A DNA stretch of 37,323 nucleotides, from assembly GCA_028274925.1 (NCBI GenBank), contig JAQCNR010000457.1, forward strand, positions 1 to 37,323. The letters run 5' to 3'. Every line of letters begins with the position of its first letter. Position 1 is the first letter of the stretch. This stretch comes from Halovenus sp. (GTDB lineage Archaea; Halobacteriota; Halobacteria; Halobacteriales; Haloarculaceae). Shown piece by piece: positions 9,962 through 20,540 of the stretch. Below the pieces are notes generated by a model. That model was not told where the DNA came from. It ran no database searches and saw only the letters and a list, made by a program, of their open reading frames with translations. Made by a program: the position numbers and the translations under genes.

Positions 9962-10930
9962 ATGCCACGGGGGATTCTCGTCCCTAACGACGAGCCAGAT
10001 GTCGCATCGTTTGCCGACCGCGCGGAGTCACTCGGCTACGACTCGCTGTGGACGGGTGAACTCTGGACCCGCGACGGGTTCATCGCGCTAACAGAGGCCG
10101 CCACGGAGACCGAGACCATCGACCTCGGGACAGCAATCGCCAACGTCTACGGGCGCTCGCCCGCGACGCTCTCGCAGGCGGCGGCCACACTCGACCGTGT
10201 TTCTGGTGGTCGCGCCCGCCTCGGCCTCGGCACCTCGACACGGAAGGCAGTCGAAGATCTGCACGGGATGTCTTTCGACAATCCGGCACGGCGCCTCCAC
10301 GAGACCGCCGAACTCGCCGGGAAGTTTCTCCACGACCCCGGCCGAGTTTCCTACGACGGCGAGTACTTCGAGGTCACTGACTTCCCGGCACTGGGTGCAG
10401 ATGTCCCGGTGTACACTGCGGCGCTGGGGCCAGCAACGCGGCGGGCAACCGGCCGCGTCGCTGACGGCTGGCTGCCACACAACGTTCCGTTCGGCCGCCT
10501 CGAAGACGCCTTCGAGACCATCGCGGAGACAGCCCGCGAACAGGACCGCGACCCCGAGGAGATCAGGGTTGCGCCGTACATCCCCGCCGCAGCCAGCGAC
10601 GACCCCGACCGAGCGCGGGAGACAATCCGGGGCCACGTCGCCTACTACGTCGGCAGCGGCGACGGCTACCGCAAGGCAGTGGCCCAGCAGTTCCCCGACG
10701 CCGCCGAGGCTGTCGCGGACGCGTGGGCGGACGGCGAGCGCGAGCGCGCACGCGAAGAGGTTACTGAAGAGATGGTTGCCGCGCTGGGTGTCGCAGGAAC
10801 ACCAGACGAAGCCCGCGAGCAGTTCGAAGAGCTCGAAGCGATGGACGTCATCGACGACGCGCTGGTCGTCATTCCAAACTCGACACCGCAGAAAATCAAG
10901 AAACAAACCGTCGAGGCGCTGGCCCCGTAG
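9962..10930 (+). CDS. LLM-family F420-dependent oxidoreductase
   Basis: MPRGILVPNDEPDVASFADRAESLGYDSLWTGELWTRDGF...TIDLGTAIANVYGRSPATLSQAAATLDRVSGGRARLGLG. Confidence 0.9.
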   Translation: MPRGILVPNDEPDVASFADRAESLGYDSLWTGELWTRDGFIALTEAATETETIDLGTAIANVYGRSPATLSQAAATLDRVSGGRARLGLGTSTRKAVEDLHGMSFDNPARRLHETAELAGKFLHDPGRVSYDGEYFEVTDFPALGADVPVYTAALGPATRRATGRVADGWLPHNVPFGRLEDAFETIAETAREQDRDPEEIRVAPYIPAAASDDPDRARETIRGHVAYYVGSGDGYRKAVAQQFPDAAEAVADAWADGERERAREEVTEEMVAALGVAGTPDEAREQFEELEAMDVIDDALVVIPNSTPQKIKKQTVEALAP

Positions 10931-11326
10931 TTATCGGTGGCTGTACATCCCGGCTTCAGGGGTGGAGTCGGTGTAGCCCTGGAGTCCGCCGGCGAGCACA
11001 CAGAGACCGGCGAGCACCGTCACGTACACACCGACACTGGGTGAGAGCTCACTTGCGCCGACGACGCCGAAGCCTTCGGCGAGCGTGTAGCCTGCGACGC
11101 CGGCGGTCACGACCCCGAGTGCGATTGCGACCAACTGTGCCGACGCGGTCCAGTCGGCGACGTACAGCAGTCCAACGACGAGGATGCCGACCAGCAGCGC
11201 GACAATCTCTCGGGGCAATCCAAGCCCGGCACCGGAACTCCCCCACGGTAGTACTGCGCCGACAACGGCGAGTAGACCGCCGAGGAGAACGAGCTTCTCA
11301 CCGATCGATAACTCAGCAAGACCCAT
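10931..11326 (-). CDS. Small integral membrane protein, unknown function
   Basis: 131 aa with four predicted TM segments; stop abuts the stop of the convergent LLM gene. Confidence 0.65.
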   Translation of the reverse strand: MGLAELSIGEKLVLLGGLLAVVGAVLPWGSSGAGLGLPREIVALLVGILVVGLLYVADWTASAQLVAIALGVVTAGVAGYTLAEGFGVVGASELSPSVGVYVTVLAGLCVLAGGLQGYTDSTPEAGMYSHR

Positions 11327-11416
11327 GGGGTCAGATTCCGAACCGCCGCACTAAACGCTTACTACACACTCAGAGTTTTAGTTGGTGACGAGTACCGTTG
11401 TCGAGTGACTGCAAAC

Positions 11417-11651
11417 AACCAGAAAGCCCCCGCCCGCTTGACCGTCCGGGGCTCGCTGCGGTCCAGTGGGTCCTTGCGTCGCCCGGGACGGACCAAGCGG
11501 ACGGCCCCTTTCAGTCCCACCCGCGGTGGCCTGCGACACGAGCAATAGGGTGGGACTGAAAGGGGCGGCGTGCTCCGGGAACCCCGACGAAGTAAGCACC
11601 TACTGGAGCGCAGCGAGTCGCGGGACCGGAGCACGCCGGGGCTTTCTGGTT
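11417..11651. mobile_element. MITE-like non-coding palindromic element, 235 bp
   Basis: Perfect 14-bp TIRs aaccagaaagcccc (11417-11430)/ggggctttctggtt (11638-11651), flanked immediately by direct repeats ctgcaaac (11409-11416) and ctgcaaac (11652-11659); internal perfect 19-bp inverted repeat. Confidence 0.8.
11504..11566. repeat. Perfect 19-bp inverted repeat with 25-nt loop (central arm of the element)
   Basis: gcccctttcagtcccaccc (11504-11522) and gggtgggactgaaaggggc (11548-11566). Confidence 0.9.
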
Positions 11652-11744
11652 CTGCAAACTCCCAACAGCCACACATTCACCCACCACACATCCACAAACT
11701 CACCAAGCGTGTCCGTGAAGTACGTCGGGACATACTAGAGGGTA

Positions 11745-13793
<2,049 letters not shown>

Positions 13794-13849
13794 CTTATGT
13801 CAGATAATCTTAAATACTTTCAATATCGCCCACCGGCCTTACAGTAGGC

Positions 13850-14755
13850 ATGGAGCGTCGTGACGTCTATGGTGGGGCAATCGCCATGGCTGGACTCGTG
13901 CTCGGAGCGATCCAGCTCGTGCAAGGTGGACAACAAATTTCGTCACTCACTGGTCTCTCGCAGTCGGAGTTGGTGATCGTTTTTGCGTTCGAGACAGTTC
14001 CGTTTGCCATCATCGGGCTGAGTCTCGTCTACGTCGGCTACTGGCTAACCGGCCAGCCGAGCTTCGAGCCAGACCTCTCTCGGATTCTCGCGTGGGCAGC
14101 CGGGAGCGCAGTGCTGTTCGCCTCGATTGCGGCCCTCATCCTGTTTAGCCAGCAGGTTGCGCTCAATACCCTCGCACAGGGACAGTACATCACGATGAAT
14201 CTCGTCACCGTCGGCACGGTGGTCGGCGCGCTCGTTGGCGTCTACGACGCACAGAGCCGACTCCGTCAGCGCGAACTCGAAGCCGAGCGTGACCGAATCG
14301 AAGCCTTCGCTGGCAAAGCCGCCGACATCAACAACTACGGCCGAGAACTCAACCGAACGCGGTCGGTCGACGAGGTCAGCGCACTCTGTATCGAAGCGAT
14401 CCAGACGTTGCTTGGACTGACAGAAACCGCTCTCATTGCCGTCGAGGGCGAGGAAGCAACTGTTATCGACAGCACAATTATCAACGCCGACCGCGCGGCG
14501 CTGGTTTCCCTCGCCCGCGAGGGAGTGGCCCAAGAGCAGGCAGAGGCGGTCGTCCGCGAAGACGCACCGACTGAAGACCGACTGCTCTCGATGCTCGTCA
14601 CGGCTCACGACGACAGTGGGATTGTCCTCCTCGCACCGGCGAGTGGAACCGACGGCTTCGACGAGGAGGACCTGCAGTTGCTGGAGTTACTCGTCTCACA
14701 CGCCGGGACAGCGCTGGACCGGATTCACGACACCACACAAGAAGCCTCGGCCTGA
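13850..14755 (+). CDS. Membrane-anchored GAF-like sensor protein without visible output domain
   Basis: Multi-TM N-terminus, coiled linker (RLRQRELEAERDRIEAFAGKAADINNYGRELNRTRSVDEVSALCIEAIQTLLG), then GAF-like region to DEEDLQLLELLVSHAGTALDRI. Confidence 0.65.
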   Translation: MERRDVYGGAIAMAGLVLGAIQLVQGGQQISSLTGLSQSELVIVFAFETVPFAIIGLSLVYVGYWLTGQPSFEPDLSRILAWAAGSAVLFASIAALILFSQQVALNTLAQGQYITMNLVTVGTVVGALVGVYDAQSRLRQRELEAERDRIEAFAGKAADINNYGRELNRTRSVDEVSALCIEAIQTLLGLTETALIAVEGEEATVIDSTIINADRAALVSLAREGVAQEQAEAVVREDAPTEDRLLSMLVTAHDDSGIVLLAPASGTDGFDEEDLQLLELLVSHAGTALDRIHDTTQEASA

Positions 14756-14756
14756 C

Positions 14757-15854
14757 TCACTCGCTGCCCTGCAAGACAAGTGACCGACAGAGCGCGTCAG
14801 CCCCGTCTCGGTTGCGAATCCGACGCTGACGAGTTGCCCCACTCTCTGCTTCGTACAGCTCACGCAGACCAGAGACACCGAGACGGTCGCTCTCTCGCTC
14901 GACGAATTCTCCAAGTGAAATTGTTCCCTCGGCCGTCTGGTCGATGAAGGATGCGTCGTGGCCGTGGCGGATGGCACGCCACTTGTTCTCGTCGAGAATT
15001 TCCCGCCGGTGTCGATGGCCTGTTTCGCCGTCCTCGTATCGCGCACAGAGGTCGAGAACGAGCGCGTGGACGTACTCGACAAAGGCGAGAACAACGTCGG
15101 GGTCGTGCTGGCCGTCCGGTGTTCGCACCTCGACGGTGCCGTGTTCGGAGTGGGGTCGGACGTCGTACCAGAGTTCGCCCCGGTCGTCGATGGCGTCAGT
15201 GTCGAGCATCCGGCGCTCGAAGCGGTCGAACTCCTCGTAGGAGTCGAAGACCGTCGGCATCCCCGTGTTGGGGAGCGCCTCGAAGATTTTCGCACGGGCG
15301 GAGTGTAACCCGGTATCGAACCCGTTCCAGTACGGCGAATTTGCCGACAGCGCGAGCAGCGGCGGGAGATACCAGCGAATTTCGTTTGCGACCCAGACGG
15401 CCTTGTCGGCGTCGTCGACACCGACGTGGATGTGGAGGCCGGCGGTCGTGTTCCGGTGCTGTGGGTACTGGATGCGGTCGAGTTGGGATTTGTAGCGTGG
15501 CTTTTCGGCGTGTTCAAGTTCACGCCAGCGAGCCAGCGGATGGAGTCCTGCCGCCGCGATACCGTAGCCGTGGTCCTCGGCGTGGTCGAGCAGCGCGTCG
15601 CGGATCGCAAGTAGGTGCTGTTCGGCGTTGTCGATATCCTCGATCAGCGGGGTCTGCGTCTCGATGACGCACTTGAACAGTTCGTGGTCGAGTCGGCCTT
15701 CGAGTATCTCCGGCGGCGTCGACCCGTAGACCAACGCATCAGCTCCGGAGGTTGGCCGACCCTCGCTGTCGACGACGAAACACTCCTCTTCGATTCCGAG
15801 TGTGCCCATCCGACTGAAATTCTCTGCGTCACCGCGGTCCATCTGTTCTCTCAC
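14757..15854 (-). CDS. gshA: Glutamate-cysteine ligase (haloarchaeal GshA, GCS2 family)
   Basis: [26 protein letters not shown]-type motif ([15 protein letters not shown]), [31 protein letters not shown]. Confidence 0.9.
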   Translation of the reverse strand: MREQMDRGDAENFSRMGTLGIEEECFVVDSEGRPTSGADALVYGSTPPEILEGRLDHELFKCVIETQTPLIEDIDNAEQHLLAIRDALLDHAEDHGYGIAAAGLHPLARWRELEHAEKPRYKSQLDRIQYPQHRNTTAGLHIHVGVDDADKAVWVANEIRWYLPPLLALSANSPYWNGFDTGLHSARAKIFEALPNTGMPTVFDSYEEFDRFERRMLDTDAIDDRGELWYDVRPHSEHGTVEVRTPDGQHDPDVVLAFVEYVHALVLDLCARYEDGETGHRHRREILDENKWRAIRHGHDASFIDQTAEGTISLGEFVERESDRLGVSGLRELYEAESGATRQRRIRNRDGADALCRSLVLQGSE

Positions 15855-15896
15855 TGATTGTGCGTCGCCCGGCTAAAACATTCCCCTCCGCCGTCG

Positions 15897-16586
15897 CTAC
15901 TCCTCACGCCAGACACCCGGTTCGACGAACTGCTCGGACTGGCGGTGTCGGTTGCGCTCGGCGAGTTCACCCCACTCCGCAAGTCCTGTCTCGATCTGCG
16001 CTGGGTCGAAGCCAATCACGTCGCCCACAGCGCGCAGTTCTCGCGGTGCGCGCAGGTGGAGATGTGAGTGCGGGTCGGCGCTGACGACGTAGTCGGTGTC
16101 GTGGGCCTCGACAATCTCACGCAGTTTCCGGAGTTGGCGAAGCCGACGGACACGGCTGCCGCCAGAATCACGGAGCACGTCTGCGAGGCTGAACTCGACC
16201 CGGACGCCGTTTCTGGCCGCAGCCTTCGCCAGCACGTGGTTGAAATCGCCGTCTCCAATCATCGGGTGCGCGAGCACGTCGACCATCGGCTGTTCGACTG
16301 CGAAGCGATTGATTTCGGGTGTGCCGCCGTGGACCGCGACAATCTGCTGGTGGTCGCGGTGTGAACTGACGAAGCCACTCGCCTGTGCGGGGTCGTCGGC
16401 GCGAATCTCCACGCCCGGCACGATGTCGATTCCGTAGGTATCTGCAATCGTCTCTGGGTCGTAGGAGGCAGGCTCGTCGCCGTGATTGCGGACGACCAGT
16501 CCCTCGAAGCCGTATTCGCTGGCCGTCAGCGCTAGCCGTGCAACGGTGCTCGTCCCGTCCGGGTGGGCGTGGACGGCCTCGTACAT
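15897..16586 (-). CDS. rnp3: RNase P protein component 3 (Rpp30, PHP-like fold)
   Basis: MYEAVHAHPDG...GFEGLVVRNHGD...IVPGVEIRADDPAQASGFV...QQIVAVHGG...DVLAHPMIGDGDFNHVLAKAAARNGVRVEFSLADVL. TGATG overlap with the upstream gene. Confidence 0.88.
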   Translation of the reverse strand: MYEAVHAHPDGTSTVARLALTASEYGFEGLVVRNHGDEPASYDPETIADTYGIDIVPGVEIRADDPAQASGFVSSHRDHQQIVAVHGGTPEINRFAVEQPMVDVLAHPMIGDGDFNHVLAKAAARNGVRVEFSLADVLRDSGGSRVRRLRQLRKLREIVEAHDTDYVVSADPHSHLHLRAPRELRAVGDVIGFDPAQIETGLAEWGELAERNRHRQSEQFVEPGVWREE

Positions 16587-17017
16587 CACAACTCCGAGAG
16601 TAGCTCTTCGACGTTCTCGACTGCCGATTCCTTCTTGGCGGGGTAGGCTTCGACCTTGCCGCGCAGGGTGATTCCGTCACCGAGTTCGACCCGACCGTTG
16701 AATGCTGCCTGCTTGTCGAGCGTGAGGAAAAACGCACAGTTCTCGTTGACACGCTCGTCGAGTTCGTCGACGACTCGTGAGAAGTCCTCGTCAGCAAGGT
16801 CACCGAGCGCGTCCATCACGGCTCGCATTCCACTTGCACTCTCGACCCGGGCAGAGAGCACCAGAATCCGGTCGCCGTAGTGGCCTTCTGATTTGGCGCG
16901 CTGGATCTCGAACTCCTCGGGCAACAAGAGTCGCAGGGCGTCTTCGACCCGCTTGTCGTCCTCCGTCACGTAACAGAAGGCCCTGAGATCGACGTAGTGA
17001 AGCGGGATCGAAGCCAT
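16586..17017 (-). CDS. RNA-binding protein (COG1325, predicted exosome-associated)
   Basis: MASIPLHYVDLRAFCYVTEDDKRVEDALRLLLPEEFEIQRAKSEGHYGDRILVLSARVE; start 17017 chosen. Confidence 0.8.
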   Translation of the reverse strand: MASIPLHYVDLRAFCYVTEDDKRVEDALRLLLPEEFEIQRAKSEGHYGDRILVLSARVESASGMRAVMDALGDLADEDFSRVVDELDERVNENCAFFLTLDKQAAFNGRVELGDGITLRGKVEAYPAKKESAVENVEELLSEL

Positions 17018-17021
17018 CGCG

Positions 17022-17201
17022 TTACTCGGCTGCTTCGATGTTGTCTTCGGGGATACCCGCTTCCTGACCGTCCTCGAAGCTGATCGTGTAGTTCTCGTCG
17101 CCAAACATCGTTTCCGAGACGCGGGTAATCTCGCCGGTCTCGCCGTCGTACTCGCTGTGCTCGTCGTGGAGAATGACGTGGTCTCCTTTCTCGAAGCTCA
17201 T
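17022..17201 (-). CDS. Small 59-aa acidic protein, SH3/DUF1918-like
   Basis: Not in the ORF track (below 60 aa). Translation: MSFEKGDHVILHDEHSEYDGETGEITRVSETMFGDENYTISFEDGQEAGIPEDNIEAAE*; four bases from the next gene's start. Confidence 0.75.
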   Translation of the reverse strand: MSFEKGDHVILHDEHSEYDGETGEITRVSETMFGDENYTISFEDGQEAGIPEDNIEAAE

Positions 17202-17253
17202 ACCTCAGCGTTGACGACCGGTAGGTAAAAATCGACTGCATTGCTTTCGGCGC

Positions 17254-18561
17254 TCACCGGTCTGCAACCAGAACCACTCGCACGTCATTGACATTTGTCC
17301 CGGTTCGGCCCGTCTCGACGACGGCATCACGCTCAGCAAGATAGCTGTGAACGTCGTTTGCGTCGAGTGCCTCGCGGACGCGTGACTCGTCTTCGATGGA
17401 TTTTGCCTCGAGCAGTGCGCCAGCGACACCACTTGCGCCGTCGAGGCCGTCGGTGTCGACAGCGGCCACAACTCCCGCGTCCAGTTCGAGTGCGGCGGCG
17501 AGGGCGAACTCCTGGTTTGGTCCACCTACGCCATCGCCGTCGACTGTCACTGTGGTTTCCCCGCCCGAAACCAGTGCGACTGGCAGTGAAAATGGTTGCT
17601 CGTGTGCGCGACAGCTTTCGGCAATCCCAGCGTGAACCTGCCCAACATTGCTGGCCTCGCCTTCGATTTCGTCCCCGAGTATCGCCACCGGATAGCCAGC
17701 TACCTCCAGCGACGCGGCCGCCACCGTCAGTGCTGTCCTGTTGTCGGCGAGGATGTGTGTGTCGACGTGCTCGAAGTATTCTTCGCCCGGCGCTGGCGTC
17801 TCTGCTCGCTCACCCCGCTCGCCAGCCGCAAGTATCTCGGTAACTGCTGCTGGCGGCTCAATCTCGTCTCGCTCCAGCACTGCCACGGCGTCGCCATAGC
17901 TCGTCTCGTCGGGAGTGAGCGGCCCGCTCGCAATGACATCTTCCCGATTGCCGACCACGTCGCTGAAGAGCAACCCGACAGTTGTCGCCGGAGCGAGCGC
18001 CTCGGCGAGTTGTCCGCCCTTGGTTGCCGAGAGGTGTTTGCGGACTGCGTTGAGTTCGCCGATGGTCGCGCCGGCCGCCAGCAACTCGTCGGTGACTTCG
18101 CGGAGGTCCGACAGCGCCAGTCCATCGACAGGTTGAGCCAGCAGCGCGCTGCCGCCACCGGTGATGACGACCAGCGCGAGCGTCTCAGTTCCCGCGTCTC
18201 GGGCGCAATCGAGGACCCGCTCGGTTCCCGTCACGTTGGCCGCCGACGGAAGCGGATGTGTGCCCTCGAATACCTCGACTGTCTCGGTGTCGACGGGGTC
18301 GTCTGTCACGACGACGCCACCGTCGAGTGCGTCGCCGAGGACCGCTTCCAGTGCAGCGGCCGCCGTTGCTGCCGCGTTGCCGCCGCCGAGTACCACGACT
18401 CGGTCGAATCCAAGCGAGTACTCGCTGTCACCGACCGAGAGGAGGTCATCTTCGACGGTGACGGCGTCGGCGATGACGGAGCGAGGGTGTGCGGCGTCGA
18501 TACCGGCCTCGATGGCACGGCTGACGGCGGCCCGAGGCCCACCCGAGTCGTCTTCGCTCAT
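17254..18561 (-). CDS. Glycerate 2-kinase (MOFRL family)
   Basis: VVLGGGNAAATAAAALE, VITGGGSALLAQPV, VSGGETTVTVDGDGVGGPNQEFALAAAL, DTDGLDGASGVAGAL. Start set to 18561. Confidence 0.9.
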   Translation of the reverse strand: MSEDDSGGPRAAVSRAIEAGIDAAHPRSVIADAVTVEDDLLSVGDSEYSLGFDRVVVLGGGNAAATAAAALEAVLGDALDGGVVVTDDPVDTETVEVFEGTHPLPSAANVTGTERVLDCARDAGTETLALVVITGGGSALLAQPVDGLALSDLREVTDELLAAGATIGELNAVRKHLSATKGGQLAEALAPATTVGLLFSDVVGNREDVIASGPLTPDETSYGDAVAVLERDEIEPPAAVTEILAAGERGERAETPAPGEEYFEHVDTHILADNRTALTVAAASLEVAGYPVAILGDEIEGEASNVGQVHAGIAESCRAHEQPFSLPVALVSGGETTVTVDGDGVGGPNQEFALAAALELDAGVVAAVDTDGLDGASGVAGALLEAKSIEDESRVREALDANDVHSYLAERDAVVETGRTGTNVNDVRVVLVADR

Positions 18562-18648
18562 ACTGGTTGGTGGGCGGGCACCCACAAGACAGTCGCGGCT
18601 GGCAGGAGAATCGCGTCCTTCTTGTACACCCTGTCCGACGGTCTGGGT

Positions 18649-19335
18649 ATGTCTCTACGGGTGGTCGAGCGCCTCGGGTTGGCTGACGTGATGACGCTGG
18701 CAAACGCTGTCGTTGGGGTGGTCGCAATGGCCGCCGCAGTGCTCGGCGAGGTGCAACTCGTTGCCCGACTCATCCTGCTCGCGGCCGTCGCCGACGGACT
18801 CGATGGAATCATCGCCCGGGCTCGCGGTGGGACGGCCGTCGGGCCGTATCTCTACTCGACAGCCGATATTGTCTCCTTTGGCACGACACCAGCGCTGTTC
18901 ATCTTCGCCGCTGCGAACAGTGTCTGGGGGCCGCTTGGCTCTGAACCGCTGCTCTTCGCCGCCGCAACGGGAGTCGCCGCAATCTTCGTCGTCTTCTCGC
19001 TGGTCCGGACGGCCCTGTACACAGTCCACGTCGACCCCGACGAGAACAGGCCCGGTATCCAGAACACGCTGGCGTCGTCCATCCTCGCTGCCGCGTATCT
19101 CGCCGGGTTGACTGCTGTGCCGGCACTGCTCGCGGCGTCAGTCGTACTCTCGGTGCTGATGGTCGCGCCCGTTCCGTATCCGAAACTTGCTGCCCGGGAC
19201 GCACTCGCGATGGGGGTTGTCCAGATGGGCGCGATTCTCGTCCCGACCGTTGCCGGGCGTGTGCTGCCGCGGGCGCTGCTGGTCGCTGCGCTGGCCTATC
19301 TCACGCTCGCACCGCGATTCTACTGGGAGGAGTGA
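18649..19335 (+). CDS. pssA: CDP-alcohol phosphatidyltransferase family, archaetidylserine synthase-like (PssA)
   Basis: ADGLDGIIARARGGTAVGPYLYSTADIVSFG motif plus multiple TMs. Real start 18649; the longer ORF from 17596 is antisense to glycerate kinase. Confidence 0.8.
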   Translation: MSLRVVERLGLADVMTLANAVVGVVAMAAAVLGEVQLVARLILLAAVADGLDGIIARARGGTAVGPYLYSTADIVSFGTTPALFIFAAANSVWGPLGSEPLLFAAATGVAAIFVVFSLVRTALYTVHVDPDENRPGIQNTLASSILAAAYLAGLTAVPALLAASVVLSVLMVAPVPYPKLAARDALAMGVVQMGAILVPTVAGRVLPRALLVAALAYLTLAPRFYWEE

Positions 19336-19337
19336 AC

Positions 19338-20498
19338 TCAGGACTCTTCGGTATCCTCGCCTCCATCGCTCTCTGCCACCACATCCTCACCCGTGCTTCC
19401 CGCTGTTGTGCCGGAAGTTGCAAGTACACTGTCCCCATCAGCAGGCGGTGTGGGTGGCTCGTACTGGTAGGTCGTCTCGTCGAGTAACACCGCGAAGATG
19501 TCTCGGGATGGGTCTTCGATAACCCGTCGGTTGCTGTCGATTGCGACATCGACGAGCCCTTCCAGCGAGTCGACCGCAACAGTTCGACCGTCCATCGCGT
19601 CGGGCGGAACCCTTCCCTGGGTCAGCCACTCGTCGAAGGTCTGGAGCTCGGACTGAAAGTCAATCCACTCGCGTTCGCTCTCTGATACCGTTGCCCACCC
19701 GCTGGCCCGGCTACCGACGACGCCAGCGAGTCCGAGCACGGAGAGCACCACTACTAACGGACCGCCGACAGACCGTAGTGGGCCATAGCTTGCCACAACG
19801 CGGACCGGTTCGGTCTGACTGCCACTATTCGTTACTGCAGAGTCAGTCGCGACACTGTAGGTTCCACCACCTGTCTGGATTGTAAGGCCATCGGTGATTG
19901 TTTTGTTAACCGGCTGGCCGTTACGCTGTCCGGTGAGCTGCAGGGTCGTCTGGACGGACACCTCCGACTCACCTGGTGTTCCGCCGAGTTCCTCCTCGAT
20001 TTCATTGATTCGGCGCTGCTGGTCGGTCACGTTGACCGAAAAGGGAACGGCAAATTCCTCATTCGGCCCAAGTTGCTGCGTTCTTTTCGTTGTGAGCGTC
20101 TGCTCGTCGCGCCAAAACTCAGTGTTTTCGCCGACGGAGCGAAGCACCAGCGTCAGCGTTGCGTTCGCTGTGAGCGACCCGCTTGCCGACGCATCGTAGC
20201 TGTATTGAAATGTGCCGTTAAGCACCGGGGCGATTGACTGTAAGTAGACGCTCTGGTCGGTCAGTGTCTCCCCCACGGTGAAAACGGGTGTCTGGGTCTG
20301 AACCGTGGCTTCGTGTGTGTACGTCGCTGTCGAACGCCAGTTCGACCTTTCCTCTTGTTCAATCTCTGTCCCCGGGTCCACATGGGCGGTATAAGTCACG
20401 AACCCGCCAAGTACAGAGAGCAGGAACAACCCTGCCACGAGGATGGCCACATTGTCGGCGATAAGCAGCCGCAGCTGTCCCAACCACCTACGCATCAT
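19338..20498 (-). CDS. DUF5305-like membrane-anchored extracellular protein
   Basis: N-terminal TM (IADNVAILVAGLFLLSVLGGFVTYTAHVDPG), beta-rich extracellular region, second TM (GGPLVVVLSVLGLAGVVG), cytoplasmic acidic tail. Confidence 0.7.
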   Translation of the reverse strand: MMRRWLGQLRLLIADNVAILVAGLFLLSVLGGFVTYTAHVDPGTEIEQEERSNWRSTATYTHEATVQTQTPVFTVGETLTDQSVYLQSIAPVLNGTFQYSYDASASGSLTANATLTLVLRSVGENTEFWRDEQTLTTKRTQQLGPNEEFAVPFSVNVTDQQRRINEIEEELGGTPGESEVSVQTTLQLTGQRNGQPVNKTITDGLTIQTGGGTYSVATDSAVTNSGSQTEPVRVVASYGPLRSVGGPLVVVLSVLGLAGVVGSRASGWATVSESEREWIDFQSELQTFDEWLTQGRVPPDAMDGRTVAVDSLEGLVDVAIDSNRRVIEDPSRDIFAVLLDETTYQYEPPTPPADGDSVLATSGTTAGSTGEDVVAESDGGEDTEES

Positions 20499-20540
20499 TT
20501 TTAACCACTCCTTCGTCGGATAAATGAATTGTGCTGTTGC

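Noticed and set aside
10088-10906. 272-aa minus-strand ORF
   Set aside because: Antisense to a clear LLM-family oxidoreductase; composition is not protein-like.
11504-11566. Possible CRISPR repeat or simple terminator
   Set aside because: Only one palindromic pair with no regularly spaced array; TIRs and TSD show it is part of a larger mobile element.
11466-11738. Short ORFs inside the MITE-like element
   Set aside because: They run across palindromic arms and lack protein-like composition; the repeat structure explains the sequence.
17596-18648. Long 5' extension of the plus-strand ORF ending at 19335
   Set aside because: Antisense to the glycerate kinase gene; the conserved CDP-alcohol transferase begins at 18649.
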